Shown here: piece after piece, positions 36,001-43,545 of the stretch
How the letters are laid out: every line of letters begins with the position of its first letter
Numbering within the stretch: position 1 is the stretch's first letter
DNA from: Ardenticatenaceae bacterium
GTDB lineage: Bacteria; Chloroflexota; Anaerolineae; Promineifilales; Promineifilaceae
Direction: 5' to 3'
NCBI GenBank assembly: GCA_020634215.1
Contig: JACKCD010000007.1
Span: 62,001 to 126,000 of the forward strand
DNA length: 64,000 nt
Translations under genes and position numbers: made by a program
The notes under the pieces: model-generated
What the model was told of the DNA's origin: nothing
Database searches by the model: none
What the model saw: the letters and a program-made list of their open reading frames with translations, nothing else

Positions 36001-36577
36001 ACCAGGGTTCGGTGTTGACCTGCCGCCAGGCGTAGTGAACGGCCGTTTGCGGCTGATGGTGGCTCTCATAATAGGCGGTCAAACGATTCAAACTATGCAA
36101 GAATTGGCGTTGTATCTCTTCCCGTTTGAGCAGTGCCCATTCCTCAAAAGCAATGCTGTCGTTGATGGAGAAGCCACTGAGAAAACGGCCGTTTACAAGT
36201 ACCACTGCCTCTTCCATTTGCGCCAAAGTTGGTTCGCTATCGTTGAGCAACTGCTGGAACTGGACGGCATCTACGAAGGAATCACTGGCAGCGTTAAATT
36301 GCAGGGTTTGGCGGGTGATATGCAGGTAACGCCCGTTCTTATCATCAATCACCTGGCGCAAATTAGCCAAAGCACGACGCAAATTAGCCCGCGCCTTGCT
36401 TTCTGGCTGCTCCGGCCACAGCAGGGCGGCCAATGTTTCGCGGCGTAACGGCCGTTTCTGCTCCACCGCCAGATAAATGAGTAAAGCCCGTACCTTGTCC
36501 GACAAAAAACCAACAAAAGGGACATTCCCCCTTGTAAGCTGCAACGGCCCCAGCGTAAAGATCCCCAATTTGTCCAT
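33095..36577 (-). CDS. SARP-type transcriptional regulator with AAA ATPase and TPR domains
   Basis: 1160 residues. The N-terminus is a winged-helix plus BTAD module (LSDKVRALLIYLAVEQKRPL ... ALLWPEQPESKARANLRRAL; then BTAD to about 250). The AAA/STAND module has P-loop GEAGSGKTLLLQQF, Walker B-like LLLLLDDLQWADSG and the GTYRPEEV sensor. About ten TPR-like helices fill 700-1150. These AfsR/MalT-like regulators bind DNA when the ATPase is switched by a ligand or partner. It is unusually rich in palindrome copies: about nine, most encoding TAV. Target genes unknown. Confidence 0.85.
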   Translation of the reverse strand: MDKLGIFTLGPLQLTRGNVPFVGFLSDKVRALLIYLAVEQKRPLRRETLAALLWPEQPESKARANLRRALANLRQVIDDKNGRYLHITRQTLQFNAASDSFVDAVQFQQLLNDSEPTLAQMEEAVVLVNGRFLSGFSINDSIAFEEWALLKREEIQRQFLHSLNRLTAYYESHHQPQTAVHYAWRQVNTEPWYEPGQRQLLRLLSLTQQRAAALAHYEQFEKELWMELAIEPEPATRHLYEEIRDEHEETAVPSQPPAFLAEPRTIAAAPFVARARELAQLDGYWQTAVAGQGQVVFVTGEAGSGKTLLLQQFAQQVQSQSLTAVPLFGECQAHIGQGSPYLPFRTLLARAVGDIEPQWQSGYLSREQVQRLWGLRQTAVSLLQEVAPDLLVVLVDPAVLPEGVGGTAVTQPPAQAVLFQQLTHFLQKFSQHGPLLLLLDDLQWADSGSIDLLFHLRRQMTGYPIFIVGTYRPEEVIENQPETGQRHPLAQVVHELTRDFGDIEVALNQADGRAFVDAWLDREPNQLDETFRQTLYQQTRGHALFTVELVAALQEQGDLFRNEAGYWQAREAVSWAQMPAKAEAIIAERVGRLPHDLRYLLTTASIQGETFVAEVVAQVMDQPPLDVIRLLSGALARSHRLVRAEGRQQMGQQVISHYRFRHNLFQRYVYGRLDTIEQTYLHQTTGELLEKLYETADTDMLTVAAQLAYHFGEAQLITKAIHYHQLAGQQALRLSAQAQAASHYRQSLALLATQPETEARIEQEIEIQLALGAALLAIQGYASPEVKQVYDRAFALCGQVDAAPELVFTLYGLVSYYMVTGQLNTALAVAQQMVAISRQEGVGDMYKMQAHVLMGLPLFFLGRNQEALDHFGAASAIYDPERHQPQAYAFGQDPGIASTMWQGHVLLHMGCLREARRCLQQALRWVEELHHLYTHAFTLFLAGCTPNWYLQDFEQEHQYAQRAIDAAQKSGFIYVAISASFYLGQAAALMALQRKGRTAVKKIADGIALMKENLNQEASIGSRGGRSSRWVLLADVYEQAGQLEEAWSALQQGEREIADNNERYFAAEWWRVKGKLYLRQADEAQAEVCWQQAIAIARSQKARLFELKATTDLGCLWQRQCRVIEARQRLAEICGWFGNEEGVDVEQARGLLYHMGEQLP

Positions 36578-36714
36578 GGCCTAACCTCCTCAAAGTTATT
36601 GTATGATGCAAAGATGTCGTTCCCCCCTGATAAATGTCATCAATTTATTAGTCATACTGGACGTTTTCTTAACGCTAACCTGCTACGCTGAATATGATCG
36701 CAGGCGAGGAACCT

Positions 36715-36918
36715 ATGAAAAAGGAAAAAGCAACCTATCGCTCATACCTGCTGCGCTTGTGGCAGGTGAAAAAGAATGGCGAAGTCGGCTGGCGAGCTTC
36801 TTTGGAGGAAGCTGGCACTAATCAAGTCCGCGCCTTTATCGGCTTAGATGATTTGTTTCGCTATTTGGTGATGGAAACGGCCGTTAGCCATAGCGCACAA
36901 GAGGAGGAAGAATCATGA
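36715..36918 (+). CDS. Small conserved protein of unknown function
   Basis: 67 residues: MKKEKATYRSYLLRLWQVKK ... GWRASLEEAGTNQVRAF ... LDDLFRYLVMETA. The 'YRSYLLRLW......WRASLE......F..L..LF..L' pattern is familiar to me from short uncharacterised proteins often found next to SARP regulators or lipoproteins. The start at 36715 is preceded by GGCGAGG. It overlaps the lipoprotein gene by four bases (ATGA), so the two are cotranslated, and both are divergent from the SARP regulator. Confidence 0.6.
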   Translation: MKKEKATYRSYLLRLWQVKKNGEVGWRASLEEAGTNQVRAFIGLDDLFRYLVMETAVSHSAQEEEES

Positions 36919-37478
36919 AACAAGTAATTCTCGTTTCTATTGTCTGTTTATTATTGTTGGTCGCTTGTGGGGGTAACGAAACTGCCAACACTGTGCAGCC
37001 TACCACCGCCGTTGCAGCAGTTGAAGAAGAAATGGCTGAACCAACAGCAACGGCCGTTCCCGAACCCACCACACCACCCGAACCCACCGCCCCACCCATG
37101 ATCACCACCGCCGAGGAGATGGTGGGCATTTGGGAAGGTACTGTGGCTGGCGAAAAAGGGTATTTGATGTACACGGCCGACGGCCGTTACTTTGTCTCCC
37201 TCACTCAAGACGGTCTGGCAACATCGCCCCGCATCACCGGTGACTATTGGTTTGAAAACAACCAACTTCACCTGCGCGATCTGGAAAACACCGGCCATTG
37301 GGTCGAGTGCCCCGCCGAAACCGTGGGTGTATACGATGTTTTGCTCATGGACGATGGTCGCGCCACATTCCAAACGGTGGAGGATGGCTGCAACGAAGGT
37401 GGCTTTACCCGCAACTACATCTTTAGCAACATGACCCAGAAATGGCTGGCTGAACCAGTGGACGTAGCCGCACCATAA
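36915..37478 (+). CDS. Secreted lipoprotein
   Basis: 187 residues. A type II signal peptide ends in the lipobox LLVAC (Cys about 17). A Thr/Pro/Glu linker follows, then a compact domain beginning EEMVGIWEGTVAGEKGYLMY (lipocalin/'START-like' pattern) with DGRATFQTVEDGCNEGGFTR. Probably an outer-leaflet solute-binding or sensing protein. The linker and the YTADGRYFV strand contain palindrome or near-palindrome sequence. It is cotranscribed with the small protein at 36715. Confidence 0.7.
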   Translation: MKQVILVSIVCLLLLVACGGNETANTVQPTTAVAAVEEEMAEPTATAVPEPTTPPEPTAPPMITTAEEMVGIWEGTVAGEKGYLMYTADGRYFVSLTQDGLATSPRITGDYWFENNQLHLRDLENTGHWVECPAETVGVYDVLLMDDGRATFQTVEDGCNEGGFTRNYIFSNMTQKWLAEPVDVAAP

Positions 37479-37529
37479 ACAAAGTTTTCGGTGCAGGGTG
37501 CTTTAGGCAATTAAGGCTCCTATCGTGTT

Positions 37530-37576
37530 AAGAAACGGCCGTTACCGAAACAGGTGTTGAGTAACGGCCGTTTTGA
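37530..37576. terminator. Two palindrome copies between convergent genes
   Basis: AACGGCCGTT at 37534-37543 and 37563-37572, 29 bases apart, in the gap between genes ending at 37478 and 37592. They could pair within or between copies to form a bidirectional terminator; this is inferred. Confidence 0.4.
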
Positions 37577-37591
37577 GCATCTAATCCATCT

Positions 37592-38290
37592 TCACCACAC
37601 CCCCGGCAGCAGCCGGTAGCGCACCCGCTGGGCATATGCCGCATAACCCGGCAGCTCCGCCTGCAAAGTTTGGTCTTCCAACTGCGTGCGGATGACCAGG
37701 GCAATGGTCAGCAGGACGGCGGGGACAAACGCCCAGGCGGCATCCAGAAAAACGGGAGTAGCCAAATAGGTTAGGGCAGCACCGACATAGCCGGGGTGGC
37801 GCACCCAGCGATAGGGGCCTGTGGAAACCACGTGGTGGCCGCGTTCGGTTTGAATCCGCACCAGCCCAGAGAAAAAGCGATTTTCCAGCATGGCATAGGT
37901 GCCAAAAGCATAGCCAGCCACAATAAGCACCAACGCCGTAACTTTGAACGGTAAGCCAAACCCCGCCGACCAGTTAAAGCGCATATCCAGCCCAGCTACC
38001 AGCAGCAGTACCGCCCCACCCAACGCCACAATCGGTGCCAAGACTCTGTCCCACTGCTTCGCATTTTCCTGCTCCAGCGAGTGGGCACGTTCGGCCAGCA
38101 GGTCGGGGTGACGCTGCGCTACTAACAGGCGGCTGACGACAAAGCCCAGCGCATAAACAATGCCAAATATCCATGCTTCCCACCAATCCCACCGCCAGGA
38201 AACCAGCAGCGGCAAGAAGGGAATGAGGATGACTACAATCACGAGTTGGACAATGGTACGGGGAGAAAACAGTCTCTTTTGTTCATCCAT
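37592..38290 (-). CDS. Isoprenylcysteine carboxyl methyltransferase (ICMT)-like membrane protein
   Basis: 232 residues with about five TM helices and the GPYRWVRHPGYVGAALTYLA signature shared by ICMT, NnrU and PEMT-type methyltransferases (SAM-binding 'G-P-Y...R-H-P-x-Y'). It ends YAQRVRYRLLPGVW. Probably methylates a lipid or small thiol at the membrane. The substrate cannot be assigned. It stands alone. Confidence 0.75.
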   Translation of the reverse strand: MDEQKRLFSPRTIVQLVIVVILIPFLPLLVSWRWDWWEAWIFGIVYALGFVVSRLLVAQRHPDLLAERAHSLEQENAKQWDRVLAPIVALGGAVLLLVAGLDMRFNWSAGFGLPFKVTALVLIVAGYAFGTYAMLENRFFSGLVRIQTERGHHVVSTGPYRWVRHPGYVGAALTYLATPVFLDAAWAFVPAVLLTIALVIRTQLEDQTLQAELPGYAAYAQRVRYRLLPGVW

Positions 38291-38319
38291 TTATCACCTC
38301 GGCTCCCGCAAAATCAAGT

Positions 38320-38507
38320 CTACTCTAATTGCTAACCTGTTTCTGAGATTGACGAAATTGTTTTAGAGACCGTCTTCAATTTTGAAAGACCCAAATCTCG
38401 TTCCTTATCAGAGTTAATCACTCGCACGACAACCAAAATTCTGGTTCATACGCCCAGCTTCTTTCTCGCCGAGTTCCTTACCCCCCAGCCTAGCAATTAG
38501 AGTAGGT
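38320..38507. repeat. 15-bp perfect inverted repeat enclosing an AT-rich spacer
   Basis: CTACTCTAATTGCTA at 38320-38334 is exactly mirrored by TAGCAATTAGAGTAG at 38493-38507, in an otherwise featureless gap (38291-38553). A 35-codon open stretch on the minus strand has no family support. It could be a small MITE or part of a transcript structure. Confidence 0.55.
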
Positions 38508-38553
38508 TGTCTAATCTTCATGCCTAAATCAGGAAGAAGTTTTCCGATTAATG

Positions 38554-40203
38554 CTAAAGGATTTCCATAAAGTCTGACAGGCGGGTGATGGTGAAGATTT
38601 CGCGGTAATGGTCGCTGAGGCCAACGGCCGTTAACGGCCGTTGTGCCTGCCGCGCCCGTGCCAACAACCCCACAATGAGGGCAATGCCGGTGCTGTTGAT
38701 GTAATCTACGCCCTTAAAATCAAGCGTAACGGCCGTTGGCTGCTGCTGTTCGGCCTCACTATAAGCGGCGGTGAGGGCAGCATCGGCGGCGGCGTTGATT
38801 TCACCGTGCATGTGCAAAACGGCCGTTTCTTCCAAAGCCACCGCTATCTTAACCGGAATCGAGGCATCGTACTGGTTGCCATGTTCCATCGCGTTCATCG
38901 TCGCCTCAGCAACGGCCGTTTTCAGCTTCTCCAACCGATTTGCAGGCAAACCGACATCTTGCACAATTTCAGCCACTCGCACCATCGCCAACCGCTCATT
39001 GCCCAAGGCAGACAGCACTTCAAACACAACGCCCTTGCTCAACTTTGCCGCTGGCTTGTGGCGCTGAAGCACCACAAGCGTCACATCATCCTCTTGCTCC
39101 CAGCTCGGCCCCGTAAAACCAGCCAGTTGATCTAGCAAAAAATCATTGAGCGTGGCCCCATCGTCGTGCATTCCCAACATCGTCTGTAGACGTGGAAAGC
39201 CGAACATCTCACCGTGCGGATCGTGTGCTTCAACCAAGCCATCGCTATACATCAGCACATAGTCGCCCCCATCAAGCGTCGTCTCTTTCGCTTCGTACCG
39301 CATTCCAGGCATCAGTCCCAAAGGCATTCCCGTGGCGCGTAATTCCACCACACCAGCGGCTGTATACCGATAAGCCACATCATGCCCTGCATTGGCGTAG
39401 CAAAAATGACCCGTGGCGGGGTCTAGCACTGCATAAAAACAGGTGACAAACATTCTCGGTGGAATCTCTGCCACCAAAACATCATTCGTCCACGCCAATA
39501 CGGCTCCTGGGTCGGCTAACCGCTCGGCGGCGGCACGAAGTAAGGTGCGCGTTGTTGCCATGACCAGCGCGGCCGGAACACCCTTATCAGTGACATCGGC
39601 CACAATCAGCCCGATTTTGCCATCTTCAAAATAGATAAAGTCGTAAAAATCGCCGCCTACTTCCCGCGCAGGCTGATAATAGGCGGTTAGCTGATAGCCT
39701 TCGATCTTGGGCAACGCTTGCGGCAGCAACGTTTGCTGAATCAGCCGCGCTACTTTTAGCTCTTGTTCAATGCGCTGTCGTTCAGCAAATTCTAACTGCT
39801 GTTGACGTACCAACTGGGCAACACGTAAGGCGGGGGCAGCTTGGATGCCTAAATCAACGAGGAACTTGCGGTCATCACTTGAATATTCCTGATCGCTCAT
39901 CCGCTGGCCCAGGCTAACAAGGCCAATCAGTTCGGACTGGCTTACCAAAGGGAGAATGAGTTGGATGCCCGCTTCGCGCAATTGGTGCAGGGCAGGCGAT
40001 ATAAGATTGAGCCGTTCTACTTCAATCACGCCGCGATTATTTTGGGCAAAGGCAATCAACGGATCGTTTGGGGCAATCTCTAAATCAATGTTTATGATTT
40101 GAGCTGTCGCCTCTGATTGGGATTCGACGTTTGGCAAAACGGCCGTTTTCTCATCCTTTCGCCCAATTAAATTGCGCCACAACCGTTGAAATGTTGTCAA
40201 CAT
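38554..40203 (-). CDS. SpoIIE-type phosphatase with GAF, partial HATPase and STAS domains
   Basis: 549 residues. GAF-like (about 40-140); a coiled linker (QQQLEFAERQRIEQELKVAR); SpoIIE/PP2C (about 165-370: EVGGDFYDFIYF, LIVADVTDKGVPAALVMA, YSDGLVEAHDPHGE, EQEDDVTLVVL); the first half of an RsbW-like HATPase with N-box VAEATMNAMEHGNQYD (about 375-458); and a STAS anti-sigma-antagonist domain with LDFKGVDYINSTGIALIVGL (about 460-549). The HATPase lacks its G boxes, and the break coincides with a palindrome copy (38818-38827, ETAV). It is a complete partner-switch control unit in one chain. The domain order is inferred by reading only. Confidence 0.85.
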   Translation of the reverse strand: MLTTFQRLWRNLIGRKDEKTAVLPNVESQSEATAQIINIDLEIAPNDPLIAFAQNNRGVIEVERLNLISPALHQLREAGIQLILPLVSQSELIGLVSLGQRMSDQEYSSDDRKFLVDLGIQAAPALRVAQLVRQQQLEFAERQRIEQELKVARLIQQTLLPQALPKIEGYQLTAYYQPAREVGGDFYDFIYFEDGKIGLIVADVTDKGVPAALVMATTRTLLRAAAERLADPGAVLAWTNDVLVAEIPPRMFVTCFYAVLDPATGHFCYANAGHDVAYRYTAAGVVELRATGMPLGLMPGMRYEAKETTLDGGDYVLMYSDGLVEAHDPHGEMFGFPRLQTMLGMHDDGATLNDFLLDQLAGFTGPSWEQEDDVTLVVLQRHKPAAKLSKGVVFEVLSALGNERLAMVRVAEIVQDVGLPANRLEKLKTAVAEATMNAMEHGNQYDASIPVKIAVALEETAVLHMHGEINAAADAALTAAYSEAEQQQPTAVTLDFKGVDYINSTGIALIVGLLARARQAQRPLTAVGLSDHYREIFTITRLSDFMEIL

Positions 40204-40224
40204 GTCTCCATCATAACACGCTAT

Positions 40225-40246
40225 CGTCTGCTAAACGTTACGAAAC
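40225..40246. promoter_or_regulatory. Element shared with 45126-45147
   Basis: GTCTGCTAAACGTTACGAAA (22 bases identical including flanks) sits 22 bases upstream of the SpoIIE gene start. It recurs at 45126-45147 upstream of the SARP pseudogene. The AACGTT core is palindromic. It may be a regulator site or a repeat remnant. Confidence 0.4.
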
Positions 40247-40271
40247 AAGACCAGCAACCAGTTTTCAATAC

Positions 40272-41495
40272 TCAATTTTCTGTTGGTCTAATCCAAACGG
40301 CTATTATTTCTGGCTGCATCGTCTCTTGCATCACGCGCACCAGTTCCGCTTGCAAAGCCTCTATATCCACCTCATCACGGGCGGTTTGGGCAAATTGGGC
40401 CAGCACCTGTTGGGCATCATACTTTTGGCGGTAGAAGCGGCGATCAACGGCCGTTTGCACCCGCCGCCTTAATGGATTGAAAATCGCCGCAATCAAGAGC
40501 GTGGAAAGCACAATGATAATCGGCGACTGTTCACCCGTCGCCTGACCAACCAGGCTTTGCAGGAGGATGACGGTGCCAAAGTAGATGAGGGCAAGAACGG
40601 CCGTTACCACCCCATACTGCACCGTCCGCCGAACAATCAGGTCAATATCCCACAGCCGATAGCGCATAATGGCCGCCGTCAGCGACAGCGGCACCAGAGC
40701 TGTCACCAGCGTCAGCGTCGTGGTTCGCAGCAGCGAAAAAAGCATCCCACGCCCATCCAGCCCATTCACCACCGGATTGGCATAGATCACATTCAGGCTC
40801 ACCTGATAAATCAGATTGAGGATCATGGCCCACAGCACCCACTTTGTCTGCTGCCGCTGCACCGCCGTTGCCATCTGCCGGTAACGATAGACCTGCCCCA
40901 CCACCCCCGCTGCAAACAGCAGCGAGATCATGGCAACGATGTGGGACGCAGGTGGGCGCGTCGGGTTGGGGTCAATAAAGGCGGCATAGATGAGCAGCAC
41001 CGCCCCCACAATGCCGATCCAGCGAGTCCAGTGGGGGACAAAACGGCCGTTTGGGAACAGCACCACCAAAAACAGCAGCAGCCCATAGGCCAGCACCGAC
41101 AACCCATACGCCAGCCGCTCCCCCAGTGCCCCCCACTGCGCCAGCACATAGGGCAAATCATTGGCGGCAATGCCAAACAGCGCCAGCCCAATGGTAAACA
41201 GCAGCGCCATCGGGTCATCGCGGCGGCGCAGCAGCAGCAACAGCGCCAGGCCGAGGTATAAAACGGCCGTTATCACCACAAATCCCAGCCGCCACGCCAC
41301 ATACCCATTAGCCGACCACCCTAAACTCGTCAATGCCGCCTGCGCCGCCGCCGTCGTCCAGCGCGCATTGGGCAAAATAGCCGGTGGCAACTGCCGCGCA
41401 TACGCCGGAAATAGCGGCAGCGTCCCCACCAAAAACAGCAGGCACGCCACCACAGTTCCAATGGCGATCCATCTCAGCCAGCGTTGTTCTAACAT
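40272..41495 (-). CDS. Multi-TM membrane protein, sensor-like, without output domain
   Basis: 407 residues, about ten hydrophobic helices (for example VACLLFLVGTLPLFPAYA, AVLYLGLALLLLL, LAYGLLLFLVVLF, TLVTALVPLSLTAAIM). A soluble tail follows with RRVQTAVDRRFYRQKYDAQQ and LQAELVRVMQETMQPE. The tail is the linker typically joining this membrane module to a histidine kinase or SpoIIE phosphatase, but no catalytic domain follows. With the SpoIIE gene immediately downstream it could be a split sensor acting in trans. No defined family. Confidence 0.6.
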   Translation of the reverse strand: MLEQRWLRWIAIGTVVACLLFLVGTLPLFPAYARQLPPAILPNARWTTAAAQAALTSLGWSANGYVAWRLGFVVITAVLYLGLALLLLLRRRDDPMALLFTIGLALFGIAANDLPYVLAQWGALGERLAYGLSVLAYGLLLFLVVLFPNGRFVPHWTRWIGIVGAVLLIYAAFIDPNPTRPPASHIVAMISLLFAAGVVGQVYRYRQMATAVQRQQTKWVLWAMILNLIYQVSLNVIYANPVVNGLDGRGMLFSLLRTTTLTLVTALVPLSLTAAIMRYRLWDIDLIVRRTVQYGVVTAVLALIYFGTVILLQSLVGQATGEQSPIIIVLSTLLIAAIFNPLRRRVQTAVDRRFYRQKYDAQQVLAQFAQTARDEVDIEALQAELVRVMQETMQPEIIAVWIRPTEN

Positions 41496-41594
41496 AAAAT
41501 AAGCCCAAACAAGTTTACAACCGCCTGTCTGAGCTTATTATAGACAGTTTTTAGTACCTTAACGACGAAAATCTTGTACGCTGAACAAGCAATA

Positions 41595-41657
41595 AACCAC
41601 AGATACACACAGATGGACACGGATTTTCTTATCTGTGTGTATCTGTGTCCATCTGTA
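41595..41657. repeat. Intergenic inverted repeat, family R8 (ACACACAGATGGACACGGAT)
   Basis: ACAGATACACACAGATGGAC is mirrored by ATCTGTGTGTATCTGTGTCC/ATCTGT, with TTTTCTTATC at the loop. This unit type is seen between genes in many environmental genomes. It is 40 bases from R1 at 41701. Confidence 0.7.
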
Positions 41658-41700
41658 GTTCGTTTCCTTTTTGGTTGCGGCCTGCTCGCATTAAAAGATT

Positions 41701-41760
41701 AGATAGAGATTGGAGATTGGTGAAGGTTCTCAATCTCCAATCTCTAATCGCCAATCTCCC
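41701..41760. repeat. Intergenic inverted repeat, family R1 (loop reversed)
   Basis: AGAGATTGGAGATTGG is mirrored by CAATCTCCAATCTCT around the loop GTGAAGGTTC. The loop is the reverse complement of that in the copies at 22503 and 60361. Confidence 0.75.
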
Positions 41761-41766
41761 TCGTCG

Positions 41767-42063
41767 TCAATGCAAGATAATAGGCAAATACAATTCAATC
41801 AGCTCCGCTACCCCCGCCACAACGCCACCGCCCCAAAAACCGCTGCCTAGCTCATAGTCGCCGCTGCTGTGCTGCCCAACGGCCGTTTGTCCCACCACCC
41901 CGTCCAGTTGGTAGCTGCCGGAAACGGCCGTTCCGCCCGCCCCCACCACTGTACCCACCAAATCATACGTCGCCCCCGGTTCCGCCGCCGTCGGCTGCCA
42001 CGCCGCCAGCACCAGCACCAGTAAAAACAGTCCCATCACGCTTGCTTTCAAATAACGTTTCAT
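41767..42063 (-). CDS. Small secreted protein ending in a 'YLPIIL' tail
   Basis: 98 residues. Signal peptide (VMGLFLLVLVLAAWQPTAAE), then GTVVGAGGTAVSGSYQLDGV, SSGDYELGSGFWGGG, and the C-terminus LIELYLPIILH. Short secreted proteins in Chloroflexota often end with a variant of 'YLPLVLK', possibly a sorting or anchoring signal; that is a recollection, not proven here. Probably structural. Not recognised as a named family. Confidence 0.55.
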   Translation of the reverse strand: MKRYLKASVMGLFLLVLVLAAWQPTAAEPGATYDLVGTVVGAGGTAVSGSYQLDGVVGQTAVGQHSSGDYELGSGFWGGGVVAGVAELIELYLPIILH

Positions 42064-42080
42064 GGAAAAACCATCCTGAA

Positions 42081-42146
42081 AATAGGACGCAGATTTTCAG
42101 AATGAACCTGATAATCGGGGAAATCAGGGAAATCAGCGTCCTATTC
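42081..42146. repeat. Intergenic inverted repeat, family R2
   Basis: ATAGGACGCAGATTTTCAG is mirrored, with extra internal ATCAGGGAAATCAG units, by GCGTCCTATT. Confidence 0.75.
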
Positions 42147-42160
42147 CACATCTATTTCTC

Positions 42161-43489
42161 TTACGGCGTGCCAATGACCACCGTGCCACTAATGCTTTCC
42201 AGCGTCATCGGGCGCGAAATAACCAATGTTTCGGGATAATTCCCGGCAAAGAACAGCACGCGACCCGAATGCGGGACGGCACTCGCGCCCTCCAAAGCCG
42301 TATTAAACGGATGCAGCACCCCGCCATTCTCCAAACCATTGTTGGTGCGATCAACATACGTCCGCGACAAATCATAAATCTCCCAGCCCATATCCTTCAA
42401 CATACCCAAGGCGATAACCCCCGGATGCTGAATCGCCACCCCATCCGACATGGTGGGGGTCATCAACCCATTGACGAGATCAGGATCCCCCACTTCTTCA
42501 CGCAGATGGACATAGCTACTGCCCAGCACCCAAGTTGCTGGAGCCTCAAGCCGAGGCGCAGATCCCCCATTGGCCGCTTTGGCATTCTCACCGTCAAAAA
42601 CCAATGCATCCCCTGTCAGCGCATTGCCCACCGTTGTGGTGTTGTTAGGCATCTTGAGCAGCTTTGTGCCAGCCGTTGTTGCCACAAACGTGTCATAAAT
42701 CATGGGGGGAGAGTCATAACAACCAACGTTCATGGTGCCATTGCATTCCACAGGATTAACAGGGTCATTGGGGTCGTTAGGATCATCGGGATCAAAAACG
42801 CCATCATCCCAATCGGCCGTTCCTTCAAACCCCAATCCATGCCCAATTTCGTGCATCGCCACCGTGACCAGGTCAATCTGGCCCTTGGGCACAACTCCAT
42901 CTGTCTCCATATACCAATCGGTGCGGTTAGCGTTGATGCGGCACTGCATATCAGTGCTGGCTCCGTTGAAATCCTGGTTGGCAAGCTGATTTGCCAGTGG
43001 AAGCGGGTACCAGGTATCAGGCACAGGCGCGCCAGCAAAGTTGATGTAATGCCCCGAAGCCCCACAGCTTGCCAACAAGCCATCTCCGGTTGCCGGTAAA
43101 GTGGGAAGATTAGTCCAGCAGATATCAATGGTAATGGGTATAGACCCGTTGAGCAAGGTTGACCAAATGGCGGCTGCCCGCCGAACGGCCGTTTGTGCCT
43201 TCGCTGGCATCGTTGTGATCGGAACCGTACAGCGTCCGGGTCCTGTCTGGTTAAAAAGCACCGTCATCGTTTGCGTTTCCGGTGCCAACTCGCTGCTTGA
43301 TGGGGCTGCATCTGCATCATCACCATCCACAGACACCTTAACGGTATAATCATTTAGCTGCTCCCGTGCCACGGGCTCTTGTTCCACGTGCTCTCGTGCC
43401 ACAGCTTGCCCCAAAACAGGTGATACGCCTGGCACGAGCAGCAATCCGAGACAAATTAGCAGGACAAAGAGTAAATAATGTTTCATCAT
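42161..43489 (-). CDS. Secreted zinc metalloprotease (HExxH type)
   Basis: 442 residues. A signal peptide (YLLFVLLICLGLLLVPG) is followed by a propeptide region and VAMHEIGHGLGFEGTADW (HExxH at about 215). HExxHxxG is seen, but the third ligand expected at the metzincin position is Gly, not His or Asp, and no other obvious candidate lies near. A later region has RLEAPATWVLGSSYVHL. The C-terminus reads as a beta/'PATR'-like segment (RVLFFAGNYPETLVISRPM). Likely an extracellular peptidase of relaxed or non-classical zinc site, or inactive. Confidence 0.7.
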   Translation of the reverse strand: MMKHYLLFVLLICLGLLLVPGVSPVLGQAVAREHVEQEPVAREQLNDYTVKVSVDGDDADAAPSSSELAPETQTMTVLFNQTGPGRCTVPITTMPAKAQTAVRRAAAIWSTLLNGSIPITIDICWTNLPTLPATGDGLLASCGASGHYINFAGAPVPDTWYPLPLANQLANQDFNGASTDMQCRINANRTDWYMETDGVVPKGQIDLVTVAMHEIGHGLGFEGTADWDDGVFDPDDPNDPNDPVNPVECNGTMNVGCYDSPPMIYDTFVATTAGTKLLKMPNNTTTVGNALTGDALVFDGENAKAANGGSAPRLEAPATWVLGSSYVHLREEVGDPDLVNGLMTPTMSDGVAIQHPGVIALGMLKDMGWEIYDLSRTYVDRTNNGLENGGVLHPFNTALEGASAVPHSGRVLFFAGNYPETLVISRPMTLESISGTVVIGTP

Positions 43490-43500
43490 GACCTCGCTTT

Positions 43501-43534
43501 AGGTGATAGGCACCTTCGAGGTGCCTGTCACCTT
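43501..43534. terminator. Hairpin between two minus-strand genes
   Basis: AGGTGATAGGCACCTTCGAG followed by GTGCCTGTCACCT folds into a near-perfect stem with a short loop. It sits after the GVYG pseudogene (3' end at 43546) and before the start of the metalloprotease gene, so it probably ends the upstream transcript. Confidence 0.5.
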
Positions 43535-43545
43535 AGCCACTGTCC

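Noticed and set aside
38380..38530. 35-codon minus-strand open stretch (MKIRQPTLIARLGGKELG...)
   Set aside because: No recognisable family, no ribosome site, lies inside the 15-bp inverted repeat region.
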